Below, in pieces: positions 22,673-34,264 of a DNA stretch of 64,000 bases; the first letter of the stretch is position 1, and each line of letters starts with the position of its first letter. Source of the stretch: Corydoras sp. C115. Lineage: Eukaryota > Chordata > Actinopteri > Siluriformes > Callichthyidae. A model generated the notes under the pieces. The model was not told the origin of the DNA and searched no databases. It saw only the letters and a program-made list of their open reading frames with translations. The stretch spans positions 316,001 through 380,000 of the forward strand of contig JAFMOC010000050.1 in assembly GCA_019802505.1 (NCBI GenBank), read 5' to 3'. The position numbers and the translations under genes are program-made.

Positions 22673-22862
22673 GGATGGTAAACTTAGTGGGTATGGTGTT
22701 GGTCTTAAAGTTGTGGGTTCAAATCCAAGGTCAATTAAAGTTACCAATATGGATCCTTGAGCAAGACCTTTAGGGTTAGGTGATCTGACCCCAACCAAGT
22801 TGGGCTACTTGTAAGTCTTTTTTGGATAAAAGCGTCTGATAATTGACCAAAGGTGAATTCTA
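22673..22862 (+). mobile_element. SINE-B
   Basis: Head decayed (ggatggtaaacttagtgggt), B-box-like gggttcaaatcc at 22726-22737, ggatccttgagcaagacctt at 22751-22770, the tail gtaagtcttttttggataaa at 22812-22831 and gtctgataattgacc. Contains the ctgaccccaaccaagttggg body that marks one SINE-B subtype. Confidence 0.78.
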
Positions 22863-22889
22863 CAGACAACAAAATGCTTTACTATAAAT

Positions 22890-23148
22890 GGGTGGCACAG
22901 TGGTTTAGTGGTTAGCACATTTACCTCTTAGCACTGGGGATCCAAGACTGAGTCCTAATCTGGGCAGAGTTTCCATGTTCACCACGTGTCTGTGTGGGTT
23001 TCCTCCGGATTGTCTAAAAGCATGGATTCAAGGTGAATTGAATGCTCTAAATTGTCCCATATAGTGTGTGTAGTGTGACTGTGCCCAGCAATCGATTTGT
23101 GCCCTGTCCTGCGACCCTAGGATTGGGCAAAGATCATAAATGAATGTC
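22890..23148 (+). mobile_element. V-SINE with 3' deletion
   Basis: Head gggtggcacagtggtttagt at 22890-22909, central domain to 23000, gtcccatatagtgtgtgtag near 23058-23077, then a jump from gccctgtcctg directly to cgaccctaggattgggcaaa. The gtatctgcccag block is deleted; the short tail ends in atgaatg. Confidence 0.8.
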
Positions 23149-23953
23149 CTGTAATTTACTACTAATTTTGACAGGTCTGAACAGTTAGGTTTTTATTTTA
23201 TTTTTCTAAAAAGAACCCTGTTCTGTAAATAAATCATTAAGGTTCATTCACAAAAAATCATTCAAACCATAAACATTTTAAGAAGTTGTCTTTTTTTGTC
23301 CAATGGTTTGTTTTAGAGATCACTCAGTGTTCTACTTGTATTTTTCAACCGTTTTTTTTTTTCCCCACAGGGCGTTCTCCAGAATAACTGAGTAATCTTT
23401 GGGTTTTAGCACTGAGAGACAGTCATAGACTCCAGTTTTACCATGTACATTTAGTCCATTTCATTTTTAGATATTAGTAAATACCATGAAACCTTACAAT
23501 TAAATAGCCCTAATTTTACCATTTGGTCTTAATATTAATTGAAATGCAAGTAAATGGATATTTATTCATTTACTTGTCCCACAGGGATTACAAGGATATG
23601 TCACAAGCACACAAGTGCCTGTAAGTACATGCCTGCAGACAACTGCCCTAAATATAGATCTGTCTGAGTGTGATAAATGAAGGAGTTGTAAGATGTTCCT
23701 CCTAATTCCTGTTCAAGTGAAGAAGCTACTCCTTAGGTTTTTTCTGCCCCACAATTAGCCTGGACTTCCCAAACACACAAAACATCCACATACACACCTA
23801 TCTAAAAAGAAAAAAATGGTTGCAGCACATGTATGATTAGCAGAGGCACCCAAAAGGTAGAGAGCTTCCAGGAAAGATGATTGTTGGAGCATGTTGCAAA
23901 GAAACTGAATATCACTGTGTAATTGATGCTAAAACAAACATCCATACATTAAA

Positions 23954-23956
<3 letters not shown>
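23149..23956. other. Unique AT-rich DNA
   Basis: Includes an acceptor-like ttttttttttccccacagg at 23352-23370 without a plausible exon downstream. No repeat family recognised. Confidence 0.45.

Positions 23957-24012
<56 letters not shown>
23957..24012. repeat. (TA)n microsatellite
   Basis: About 28 uninterrupted TA units. Confidence 0.97.
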
Positions 24013-24013
<1 letters not shown>

Positions 24014-24334
24014 CAAAATTTTTCACTTTTTTGTTTCAGTTTGGAGATAAAATTTGGTTTATTGGGATGTCAGCACAGATAAGTAATTATTACAAAGACT
24101 ATGTTATTTATTTATTTATTTATTTTAACTTGGGAGAGTGCATAAGCATGACTGTCATTACTACCGGCCCATTAAATTTATTCGAGTTGCAGGGTATTTA
24201 TAAAATGTAAAGAATATGGTAAAGTTGAAACTCTGCCTAAAAAAGGAGGTTGCCAAAGGGCATATGAAAAAAGCATTTACACGCTCATTACCATGAGAAT
24301 AGAATTTTAATAGCATATGGATGGATAGATACAT
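24013..24334. other. Unique DNA
   Basis: A (TTTA)n stretch at 24108-24124 and nothing else recognised. Confidence 0.45.
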
Positions 24335-24408
24335 ATATCCGGAGGAAACCCATGCAGACACTTGGAGAACATGGAGAACACCCAGTTTAGGATTCGAACC
24401 GGGAATCC
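24335..24408 (-). mobile_element. V-SINE central/head fragment
   Basis: ccggaggaaacccatgcaga (about 24340-24359) through ggattcgaaccgggaatccc (24390-24409). Both the tail two-thirds and the outer head are missing. It abuts the compound TA/CA array directly. Confidence 0.75.
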
Positions 24409-24410
24409 CT

Positions 24411-25089
<679 letters not shown>

Positions 25090-25455
25090 TATGAGCAATT
25101 TTCCTGCCTCCAGCTTGACGGCATCATTTTTCTTCCTTCAGCTGTTCACATCAGGGGTCGACACTGCAGATCATTATTCTGCTTCTCGTCCTGCCCTGAG
25201 TATCTTCATCCGTCACCACAACCACCTGCACTTTCTCCCTTATCACATCCATTAACCTCCTCTTTGGCCTTCCTCTTCTCCTCCTGCATAGCAACTACAC
25301 CCACAGCATCATTCTGCCAATATCAACCTCACCCCACCCCTGCACAGCATCCTCATCACAGCTCCTTTTACCTCCTTCTCCTGCCTGCTTATCAGTGCCA
25401 GAGTCTCCAAGCCATACAACATACAGGCCTCAATACCATACTGTAAAGTTTCCTC
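25090..25455 (-). mobile_element. RTE-like LINE fragment, copy 1
   Basis: Plus strand carries gcagcatttct-like and gagtctccaagccatacaac (25402-25421) blocks, the antisense of a LINE C-terminal region. Copy 2 at 25940-26200 is clearly homologous over about 200 bp. Read on the minus strand the final part encodes the MLYGLETVAL-type motif that follows the reverse transcriptase domain in RTE/jockey-like fish elements. Frames are broken. Confidence 0.55.
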
Positions 25456-25599
25456 TTTACTCTATTTAAGAAATGTGAGTTTTTGAAAATCTACACAAAA
25501 CTTGTGGAAATTAAATTCATTTAAGTATTTTTTTCCTTAGGCAGAATTTATAAGTTGGGACAGTTAGGCTTTAAAGTAAGGCATATAATTCTTTTCCTG

Positions 25600-25938
25600 T
25601 GTGGCACAGTGGCTTAGAGGTTAGCACGTTCGCCTCAAAGCGCCGAGGATACAGGATCGAATCCCAATCTGGGTGGAGTCTCCATGTTCTCCCCGTGTCC
25701 ATGTGGGTTTCCTCCAGTTTTGTCCCACAATCCATGGATTCAATGTAAATTGAATCCTCTAAATTGCCCCATATAGAGTGTGTGTGTGTGGGAGTGTCTG
25801 TGCCCAGTGATGGATTGGCGCCCTGTCCTGCCCTGAGTGTATCTGCCCAGCGCCCAAAACATTCTCTCCTGGATTAGCATGAAGAACCCCCCCAACCACC
25901 ACCCTATAGGATTAAGCGAAAGATAATAAATGAACGAA
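25600..25938 (+). mobile_element. V-SINE, full length
   Basis: Head gtggcacagtggcttagagg at 25602-25621, ggatcgaatcccaatctggg, central domain, a (TG)n linker at 25779-25790, gagtgtatctgcccagcgcc at 25834-25853, tail agataataaatgaacgaat. It sits between the two homologous LINE fragments. Confidence 0.88.
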
Positions 25939-25939
25939 T

Positions 25940-26200
25940 TCCTCCCCTTTGGCCTTCCTCTTCACCTCCCTTATGGCAACTACACCCACAGCATCTTTCT
26001 GCCAAAATCAACCTCACCCCACTCCTGCACTGCATCCTCATCACAGCTCCTTTTGCCTTCTTCTCCCGCCTGATCACCAGTGCCACTGTCTCCAAGCCAT
26101 ACAACATCCAGGCCTCAAAATGTTCCTGTAAACACCCTTATTTACTCTGACATTCATGTATCAGACTTTACACCATCCACTCCACCCTGTTAGCACTGTT
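25940..26200 (-). mobile_element. RTE-like LINE fragment, copy 2
   Basis: The minus-strand frame 25904-26107 opens MLYGLETVALVIRREKKAKG, which fits the MxYGLETVAL(T/L)xRxE motif of the post-RT region of fish LINEs. Shared with copy 1: ggccttcctctt, caactacacccacagcat, tcaacctcaccccac, catcctcatcacagctcctt and gtctccaagccatacaacat. Confidence 0.6.
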
Positions 26201-26597
26201 TTAATAGTTTGAAATAATTTAAATATTAAGGGTAAAAAGAGTTTTAAAATGTATAAATTTCACAAAAAAATATGTAAGAGGAAAATTACATTTTTTACAT
26301 AAGTTTTCAATGAATTGGATTATTGTACTTGTATTTTAAATTATACAATTATTCCACACAGTTATAAAGAGAATTTAAGATAAAGAGGATTGTAAGTGGT
26401 TAGTGCGCTGCTGAGGGAGGTGCTGATTGTACGTCATACAGTAGCAGAAAGAAAGGAGCTATGATATCTCTCCTTAGAGCATCGTGGGTGTAGGAGCCTT
26501 CAGTGAAGGGTAGTGTAGTAATGTATAAACAAGTACAAAACATCCAAACCATGTACTATGGATAAATTTCTACACAGTGCTAACAGTTTAAAGGGAA
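26201..26597. other. Unique AT-rich DNA
   Basis: Nothing recognised. Confidence 0.45.
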
Positions 26598-27052
26598 AAC
26601 CCTTTTTCAGTTCCAGCATGACTGTGTCTCAGTGCTTTTACTGTGCCTTGGCTGGTTTTTATCTGAAAGAAGTTTCCCAATAGGGGAACACCTTCTTTAT
26701 TCTGAAGCTAAAGTTCTATACATCAAATTTTACGACGCAGCACGAGTAGGGCCGTAAATTCTATTTCCAAGACAGCTGAACAATTCATCATCATAAGATT
26801 TTTAAGATTTTATTTAAAACCTACAATTTTAAATAACCTACAAATTGCTAATTCTAATAAAAACATTACTTTGGAAGATCAGTGTTTGACCTCATGAAAT
26901 TATTTTTAAATAAATGGGTAAACATTTTTATAGACACCATCCAAAATCTAATCGGATGTCTTTCCCAAACAGTGGAGGCTGTTATAGTTACAAAATATCC
27001 TGTAGGTGTAATGTGCATGTGTCTCCCAATACTTTTGTCTATAGTGTTTTAT
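26598..27052 (+). mobile_element. Tc1-like DNA transposon, decayed 3' part
   Basis: cagttccagcatgactgtgt (26609-26628) matches the FQHDC region of Tc1-like transposases, which contains one of the catalytic acidic residues. The 3' landmark aacagtggaggctgttatag (26970-26989) and the terminal tcccaatacttttgtctata (27026-27045) belong to the same family. The catalytic frame is destroyed and part of the middle is lost. Confidence 0.6.
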
Positions 27053-27489
27053 GCTTAAGAGAATTTCTGTGGAGAGATGCTACATGCTGAAACGTGCAGG
27101 CTCGTAAGAATAAGTGGACCAGTCTTTGGAATGTTAAAAATCTCTCAGGCCATGACAAGTGTATTCATTTCCCAATGCCATTGGATAAAAAGGAGCCAGG
27201 AACATTATCTTTTAAATACTATCTAAAACTGTGTTACTGTGACTAAACACTGGTATGCCTTTCCCAAACTGCTTACGTCATTCAGTAGCATCAAAGTGTT
27301 TTTAAATGAACCATGAAAGCTTCAGTGTTATGTCAAAATATAACATTTTGCAAAAAAATATTTTTTACATGTCCATAAAGATAACAGTCAAAAGCATCCA
27401 CAAAGAAAATGGCAAGAAAATTCTTCAAATTTGCATGACTTAAATTTTTTAAAAATGTTCGATGTAGATACAACTGGGTATACTTCTTA
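27053..27489. other. Unique AT-rich DNA
   Basis: Nothing recognised. Confidence 0.45.
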
Positions 27490-27822
27490 ATATCCATCCA
27501 TTATCTTCTGCTCCATCCTTTACTAGGGTCGCGGGGAGGTTCTCCATGCCCATGTTCCAGGGGAGAACATTCCGGCCGCCGGGCAGACACACCCAAGACA
27601 GGGTGCAAATCTATCGCTGGACACTCACTCACTCGCACAGACACAATCCATATGGGGCAATGTGGAGAATTCAATTGACCTTGATCCATGTTTTTGGACT
27701 GTGGGAGGAAACCGGAGAACCCGGAGGAAACTCACGCGGACATGGGGAGAACATGGAAACTCCACCCAGATTGGTATTTGAACCGGGAATTCCTAGTGCT
27801 GAGAGAGCTAACCACTAAGCTT
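27490..27822 (-). mobile_element. V-SINE, near full length
   Basis: Tail side atccatccattatcttctgc at 27493-27512, gggtcgcggggaggttctcc, cagacacacccaagacaggg, the core tgtttttggactgtgggagg at 27690-27709, and the head ending gctaaccactaagc with the last 12-15 bases missing. Confidence 0.88.
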
Positions 27823-28012
27823 CTTAATATTTTTACATTATTAGATCCTCCATTGCGATGCAATTGGACAAAATGACTTTACTTTGAATGTTCGATAATT
27901 TGCATTTTTGATTTGGCACAGTTTTTACACCCTCTAGCCTTCTTGATGTATTCTGACCATAGACCAGCACTAAAAATTTACTGATTTGAACACTAATGGC
28001 TTGTTTACATAT

Positions 28013-28243
28013 ATTTGGTCATTTAGCAGATGCTTTTATTGACTTAAAAGTGACTTACAAGTATCCCAACTTGAGGGGATTGGGGTCAGAACACAGGGAT
28101 GGCCACAGCATCCATGGAGCAATGAGGGTTAAGGGTCTTGCGCAAGGACCCGCATTGGTAACTTCAGTTGATCTGGGATTTGAACCCAAAACCTTCAGAT
28201 TGAAAGCCCAACAGCCTAACAGCTGTGCTACCATGCCCAAAAT
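28013..28243 (-). mobile_element. SINE-B
   Basis: Tail ggtcatttagcagatgcttt on the left at 28016-28035, body gagggttaagggtcttgcgc at 28122-28141, head ending gctgtgctaccatgcc near 28236. The inserted ggggtcagaacacagggatg matches the plus-strand ctgaccccaa subtype. Confidence 0.82.
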
Positions 28244-29649
28244 CAAGCTTAACTTATATGAGAAAAACCATGTGATCAATCTCCAATATCTGAATAGAAA
28301 TTATATGTATGTAGTATATGTAGTTATGCAGACGTCAGGAAACATTATAATGATGTAGGCTCATATTTATCTAATAAAACAAAGAATTCTATAGTCATAG
28401 AAATGCTATGTACACGAACAGGCATAGACACAGAAAAGGACACAAATGTTTCACATTTAAATCTAAAGCAAAGAAATATTTCACCAACAATAAGCAATCT
28501 GTCCAAACCCTGTGCTCAAGGTCATTGCTGTGCTATGTATCTGGCCTAGATTTGAATCTACTGCAAAAACCCTTTGTTAACCATGTGCAATATGATTTTT
28601 ATTTGACTTAATATATAAATCTACAGACTGCAAGCAGAATTGATTCCATCAAAGGATTGCTTGAAAAATGTAAAATGATGAATGAATGTAATGGGGATTC
28701 ATGGTCAGGTCATCACACTACACATGCATCATGGACATTGTAAAATTTTCCATATTTTTGTTTTGGTTATGAGGGTTTTATAAAGTCTAATAAACTATAG
28801 AGGCTTGTTGCAAAACCCCATAATTTGGGATAATTTGTAAAATTTAACCAAGAAACTGTGATTAAAAAAAAAATCTATATTAGAATATAGATTTTATAGA
28901 AATAATTAATTTCAGTAATTATTACTTTTTGCCTTGAGCAGAAGTTGGGACAGTTTGGTTTTAATCTTTCGACAACATTCCATTTTTTCTTCTGGCCAAT
29001 TCCTATTAAACCTCATGCCCTTTCTGGTGCAAACCTCCTATTAATTCAGGCTTGATATGTGCACATTTAATAGCTCTGAATATTTATTAACAACTTTACT
29101 ACTCTGTCTACTTGGGCTACTTGGTCTGATTTCTTTATGAGGCCATGATATATAATTAAAAAAATAATAATAAAACTAAACAATTAGTTTGTAAATATAC
29201 TATGTACATATAATTCAGATCAACCAGCAATGTTTTTCATTGTAATAAAACATTCAGTCATTACTATTTGACCTTATCATCAAGGGAAACTGCTGAATTT
29301 ATTTTCCTTTTTCGAAAAACAATTCACTGAGGGAAAATTAACTTGCAGATGGAAAAAGAAGATCTTGAGAGTGTAATTATTTAAATCTGGCTAATTTACC
29401 GACTAATGATTTGTCATTAGGACTATTAAAAGCTATTAGAATTTGTTGCCATTTTCCCCCACAGGGTTGTAGATACAGCCAAACTGACAAGGTGAAAGAA
29501 AAGACATATTTCAAACTATAATGTTAATATCATAAAACTGGTTCACCTTGCAGTTCAGTGGAAACATTTATCTAATGTAGCATACAGCTTGGATAAATGA
29601 ATCATATCTCTTCTAAGCATATTAGTACATTTTAGTTTAGTTTTTAGTT
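28244..29649. other. Unique AT-rich DNA
   Basis: At 28905-28967 a stretch ending gcagaagttgggacagtttgg resembles 25515-25575 (gcagaatttataagttggga then cagttaggc), so both may be ends of one decayed DNA transposon. The remaining 1.3 kb shows nothing recognisable; 120- and 67-codon frames are SINE- or noise-derived. Confidence 0.4.
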
Positions 29650-29885
29650 TGTTGGGTGCTTAATCTAGTGGTTGGGGGTTTGAGCCCGGTGTCCACCAAG
29701 TTGCTAATGTGGGCCCTTGAACATGATCCTTTAACTTTTATGTCTCCAGGGTTGTTGAATCACGGTCGACGTCGTGTTCTAACCCTCAACCATCAGGCTA
29801 GTACGTCATCTTTAAGTCTATGGATGGAAGGTCTGCAGAATGACGTAATGTGGTTGCAAAGCAAAATAAATATTTATCTTGTATG
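29650..29885 (+). mobile_element. SINE-B-like, strongly decayed
   Basis: ctaatgtgggcccttgaaca (29704-29723) and a gtctccagggttgttgaatc step follow the SINE-B body order, and ggggtttgagcccggtgtcc preserves a B-box-like core. The tail is not recognisable. An overlapping 76-codon frame is incidental. Confidence 0.45.
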
Positions 29886-31282
29886 AATTGAACTTGTCTT
29901 CCCATTGATGAGCTCAGTGGAATAATGATTAACAAACCAGTAGACACCATTTAACCCAGTGAGTTTTTGCACTAAAACAGAACTACCCTGGGGACACACA
30001 TTTTGCCAGCGCTGAGTGCAAGATGTAAATCATTCATCAGTCTGAGCAATGTGTGAGTCTTGATGATGCGTGCTATATTTGGCTCGGTAGACAGGTGTGT
30101 TGACAATGCTTCGTCATCGGGCGCACGTGGCCGTACAGATGCTTTGACCCGAGGCATTGTGAGCACACAGCGGCACCGACATGCCACAACAATGTGTAGA
30201 ACTCCCCCACAGAGTTCCACCCCACCTTCCCAGACGAAAAAGAAAAGTGCATATCAGCCAAAAAAGGAAATAACATATTCAGAACTGAACTCAGGATCAA
30301 GTAGCGTCTCTTATCCCAGTCATGTTGGGAGTTGACTGCTTATTGGGAATGAATGAATATAATAAGTAACAGCAGACTTTAAAATCAAAAGACACAGTCG
30401 AAACAGATGGTGTTTGCTTTGACTGAAGTCTTGCAGTGACATGATAAATACAGACTTCACCAATCTAAACAAACATGTGAAATTAAATCAGCGGAGCATG
30501 ACGGCAATATGGTACTACATTACTGCTTTGATAACAAAGTGTTTCGTCATCTGGTTTAGTGAGTAAAATGCACCCAAACAAAAGACATGAAGGCTAAAGA
30601 AGAAGAAAAGGTCATTTCTGTTTGAACAACAGTGGCTTTGGGGCAGGTGTCCATTTAAAACCATTTAAACCAGCATCAGCAAATAAGCAGATGCACTAAA
30701 ACATCATCATCATCGTCGTCATCATAATCATCAGCGTATTGCATTTTCACACAGCTGGACCATTATAAACAATAGATAAAACCAACTCAAACAAAAACAG
30801 GCTCGGTTATTTCCATACGATTTTTTCCATGTCTACGCCTGTCTAAGACTAATATAACACCACCTTGTGTTTGTGGGATTCATCTTTCTTGGTAGCAGGA
30901 ATAGCCAACAGCATTTAAAGGGGGACACCTTATATGGTAACATGGCTGCTGGAGGTAAAGGCCATGATTCATTTTATGGGGAAGCCCTGCTCAAAAAGGT
31001 ATAGCGGAATTTATCTGTACACCTCATTTGTGTTGTCATTGTGTAATTTCCAAAACAAGCGTGGTAATCTAAGTCTGGAATGATGGCAGGGGCATGTATT
31101 TACCTGTCCAATGTAGGTTTACCTGTGCACCTAAGATACATTTGAGACAGACACTTATTAGGGTGTGTAGGGGTGAGCTCATTTTATTTAGCTCATACTA
31201 ACAAGCAGCTCAGTCACTGTGGTTCTAGGTTGGGTGTGTTGGATAAATTGAGAAGCGGAATTCACGAATAAATGCACAGTTG
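29886..31282. other. Unique DNA, possible regulatory texture at 30480-30800
   Basis: Three overlapping frames of 75-91 codons at 29972-30335 lie on both strands and look accidental. A (CAT/CGT)n stretch is at 30703-30730. The sequence is repeat-free and moderately complex; nothing identifies a gene. Confidence 0.4.
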
Positions 31283-31316
31283 TAAACCACTAACCACTAA
31301 GCCACCGTGCCGCCCT
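31283..31316 (-). mobile_element. V-SINE head fragment
   Basis: gtaaaccactaaccactaag then ccaccgtgccgccc is the outermost head of a minus-strand V-SINE; the rest of the element is missing. Confidence 0.6.
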
Positions 31317-31384
31317 TATCAATAATTATTGGTTGCCAATACCTTTAATATGTTTATTTATATGCATTTTTGTTCTGACTTACA

Positions 31385-31878
31385 GTACCAAAGTTTAGAC
31401 CAGCCCCCCCCCCCCCCCCTTTTTTTACATTTATTCTATTTTCTCCACTTTCCATTGAGATGGAATTTGTAGTTTTACTATTACAGACTGTAGTCCATCT
31501 GTTTTCTTTGTTTTTGTTAGTCCCCTGATGGTTCTCTGTGCTCTATTGGTCAGGACCATCACAGAATGGATAGAATACTCCCAAATAGACATGGTGCACT
31601 ATTCTAGTTCACTAAGGTGTTTAAATAAAACTCCAGCAGCACAGCTGCACCACATCAGTGTCACCGTAGAATTGACAATAAACCATACACCCAAATTATA
31701 TCTGTTCTGTGATGGTCTAAGAGAACAAAGAACAAAGAGGAAACTAACAAAAACAAGAAAAGAGATGTACTACTGTCTGTAATTGCAAAACTACATCTAC
31801 ATGGCAAGTGGAGAAGAAAGAGAATGGAGCATGAAGGTGGTGTCTCCAAATTTCTATACTGTACATGAAAAATGTGGA
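31385..31878 (+). mobile_element. Palindromic element P2, full copy
   Basis: The left arm ttctccactttccattgaga then ttgtagttttactattacag (31439-31488) is the inverse of the right arm ctgtaattgcaaaactacat then ggcaagtggagaagaaag (31777-31820). The middle has aggtgtttaaataaaactcc, gcacagctgcaccacatcag and cagtgtcaccgtag, which are landmarks of a widespread fish element. A C16 run at 31405-31419 followed by T7 lies at the left edge. Non-autonomous; three short frames inside are not genes. Confidence 0.7.
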
Positions 31879-32562
31879 TTTGCAGTGTCCTGCAAAATGC
31901 TGTAATATATTTACATTGAAAATTAGAACCACTAATTTGTGTATTTAAAGAATTACAGTCAGTCTAGGATCTCAGGTAGCTTATAAATAGTAAAATATGC
32001 CTGATGTCAGTTTTGACTTGCAGGAACTGAAGTGAGGTTTGCTTTGGAAGATAAATTTCTAATGGCAATGATGAATCATGAATCCACATCATCAATTTTG
32101 GTCAGGCAAACAGGTAAGGGTCTGAAAATAGAAGTGGAAAAAGTAAGCGCTTGAATTCTTTGGAGTGAACATCACTAAGGATGTTTCCAGAAACATCTCA
32201 TCTCATCAATAAAGCACAAATGAGTCTGGACATTTCGAGACGGCTGGGGTAAGTAACGTTGTCCAAAAGTAAACTGACATCAGTTGTATGCCATCCTCAC
32301 CATCAATGGTCAAAAGTTGCAATGGCAGTCCACTTGCAATACACAGCTGACTCGACCAATAGGAACTGTCTGATCACACTACAGCAGTACACCACAGCAG
32401 ATCATTTCTATTACAACTCAGCAGCAGTGTTATAATATGTAACCAATTAAAGGTAAATAATTTAATTTGTATTACATTTTTGCATCACAAACTTCCAAAG
32501 TTATCTCACTCAAATCAATACTTAAATTTTTAATATATATACTTTAAATTATTATTTAAATA
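31879..32562. other. Unique DNA with a possible LINE scrap at 32140-32320
   Basis: Near 32153 the plus strand reads LEFFGVNITKDV, close to the FLGVxIxxDL step in LINE reverse transcriptases, but no other motif supports it. The rest is AT-rich. Confidence 0.3.
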
Positions 32563-32770
32563 CGTTATTTTTCAGATGCTTTCATCCAAAGCGACTTACA
32601 AGTATTACAACTTAATGGTTTGGGTCTGAACACAGGGACAGCACTTCTCAAGCAATGACGGTTAACGGTCTTGCTCAAGGACCCACATTGGTAGCTTCTG
32701 TGGTCCTGGAATTAAAACCCACAAATTCAGATTACTAGCCCAACAAGCTAACCACTGAGCTACCACGCCT
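32563..32770 (-). mobile_element. SINE-B
   Basis: Tail side cagatgctttcatccaaagc at 32573-32592, body gacggttaacggtcttgctc at 32657-32676, head ending ccactgagctaccacgcc. The gggtctgaacacagggac subtype mark is present. Confidence 0.82.
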
Positions 32771-33002
32771 CATCTTACAGAGTTACACAGTTGGATTTTT
32801 ACTGTTGGTTTAAATTCTTGACTTATTGTTGCCATGTGGTTTTAACTAAATATATTTATGTGTGTCTTACCTCTGTCATTGTTTAGTGTCAATAACTTGA
32901 TGTATTATTTACCAAAATAGTGATTAGGCTTTGAGAGGCGAATTCTTTAGTTATGGTAAGTAAGAAATTATTATTTTTAACCTGGTCCAGATTATTCAAC
33001 TT

Positions 33003-33343
33003 CAAACTTTATGTGGCCTTCGGATTAGTGCGCAGACCAGCATTTCACTGAGACCTTCAAGGAATGGGTTTCCATGGTCAAGCAGCTGCATACAAACCAT
33101 ACATCAATGGCAAATTGCAATGCAAAGTGTCTGATGCAGGGGTGTAAAGAATGCCGCCACTGGACTCTAGAGCATTGGAGACTAGTTCTCTGGAGTGACG
33201 AATCGCGCTTCTCCATCTGGCAATCTGATGAGTCTGTGTTGTCTGAACTCTGAATGCTTCAGCATACCAAAACATTTTGGAGAATTCCATGCTCCCAACT
33301 TGGTGAGAACAGTTCGGAGCAGGCCCCATCCTTTTCCAACATG
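33003..33343 (+). mobile_element. Tc1-like transposase remnant with internal deletion
   Basis: Landmarks in order: atgtggccttcggattagtg (33011-33030), gaatgggtttccatggtcaa, atacatcaatggcaa, gtaaagaatgccgccactgg (33148-33167), ctctggagtgacgaatcgcg (33188-33207, the WSDESRFS region with a catalytic Asp), then ctctgaatgcttcagcatac and ggagaattccatgctcccaa. Between 33234 and 33247 about 150-200 bp expected in this family are absent, and the copy ends abruptly in the FQHD region, joined to a V-SINE. The frame is dead. Confidence 0.72.
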
Positions 33344-33395
33344 GAAACTCCACCCAGATCAGGATTCAAACCTGGATCACCAGTGCTGAGAGGTG
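33338..33395 (-). mobile_element. V-SINE fragment fused to the Tc1 remnant
   Basis: aacatggaaactccacccag at 33338-33357 and ggattcaaacctggatcacc, ending at gagaggtggc. The six bases aacatg at 33338-33343 are expected in both elements, suggesting a deletion between them by microhomology. Confidence 0.7.
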
Positions 33396-34264
33396 GCACA
33401 CCAATATAGTAATCTTATATACTATATATACTCTATAGTATATATAGTAATCTTAATTTTAAGTACTTAATTACGAACCATGTTATTAGGGCATAAATTT
33501 AAAATCTGCGCTTTTAAGCTGACATTGTCACAATGATAGAATAAAACTAGCCAGAGCGTTCTGTAACTTTTTATTTAGTTAATTAATACGTGATTTTATA
33601 TTTTATATATTTATATATATTTTTTCCTTTCTATTTTCTGAAATGCTAAGGATTAAGATGAGATTTGAGATCATTTGTATGATTTTAAGGCAGGGCATTG
33701 AGGGTGCAAGTTCAAACGCATACTTTTGCATTTTACTTACTTAAATTGCATTACTTTACACACAATTTTGAAAGTTCTCCACAGTGGATTTTAAACTATT
33801 AGTGCTTTTGCACCTAAAGTTTGTACTTACAGTATGTGCTGTCCGTCAAGCTGTCAATGACATAATAAAATCACCATATGATAGAGAATTAGTACACGAG
33901 GCATAAAGAGCCAGGAATGGAGGGCCACCTGTAGAAATATGATCCTAAAATACTAAATCCAAATACTAAAGTAAGGATAAAAATTGTAAGTCAAGTTTCA
34001 AAAAGACAGTACGAAAAAATGCTGTAGACTAATGATAAAACACTAGGACATGTTCAAAAGTTTAACCAGAAAAAAGAACTAGCAATACACTTAACTTACT
34101 TTCAACAAAACAGTATCAAACCTACCAAGGAAGAATCAATGCTGTCAAATCTTTTGCATAATACTGCTTTTATGTAGAAAGACATGTTGAAAAGGACAAA
34201 TGAAAACGGACATAGTTTTGGACATACAAAGCTCTTTTTCAATTAAATGATTTATAATTATCTC
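33396..34264. other. Unique AT-rich DNA
   Basis: A small TA-rich direct repeat (ctatatatactctatagtat) at 33420-33439. Nothing else recognised. Confidence 0.45.

Noticed and set aside
23352..23370. 3' splice site after a T/C tract
   Set aside because: No open exon or donor site follows within a reasonable distance.
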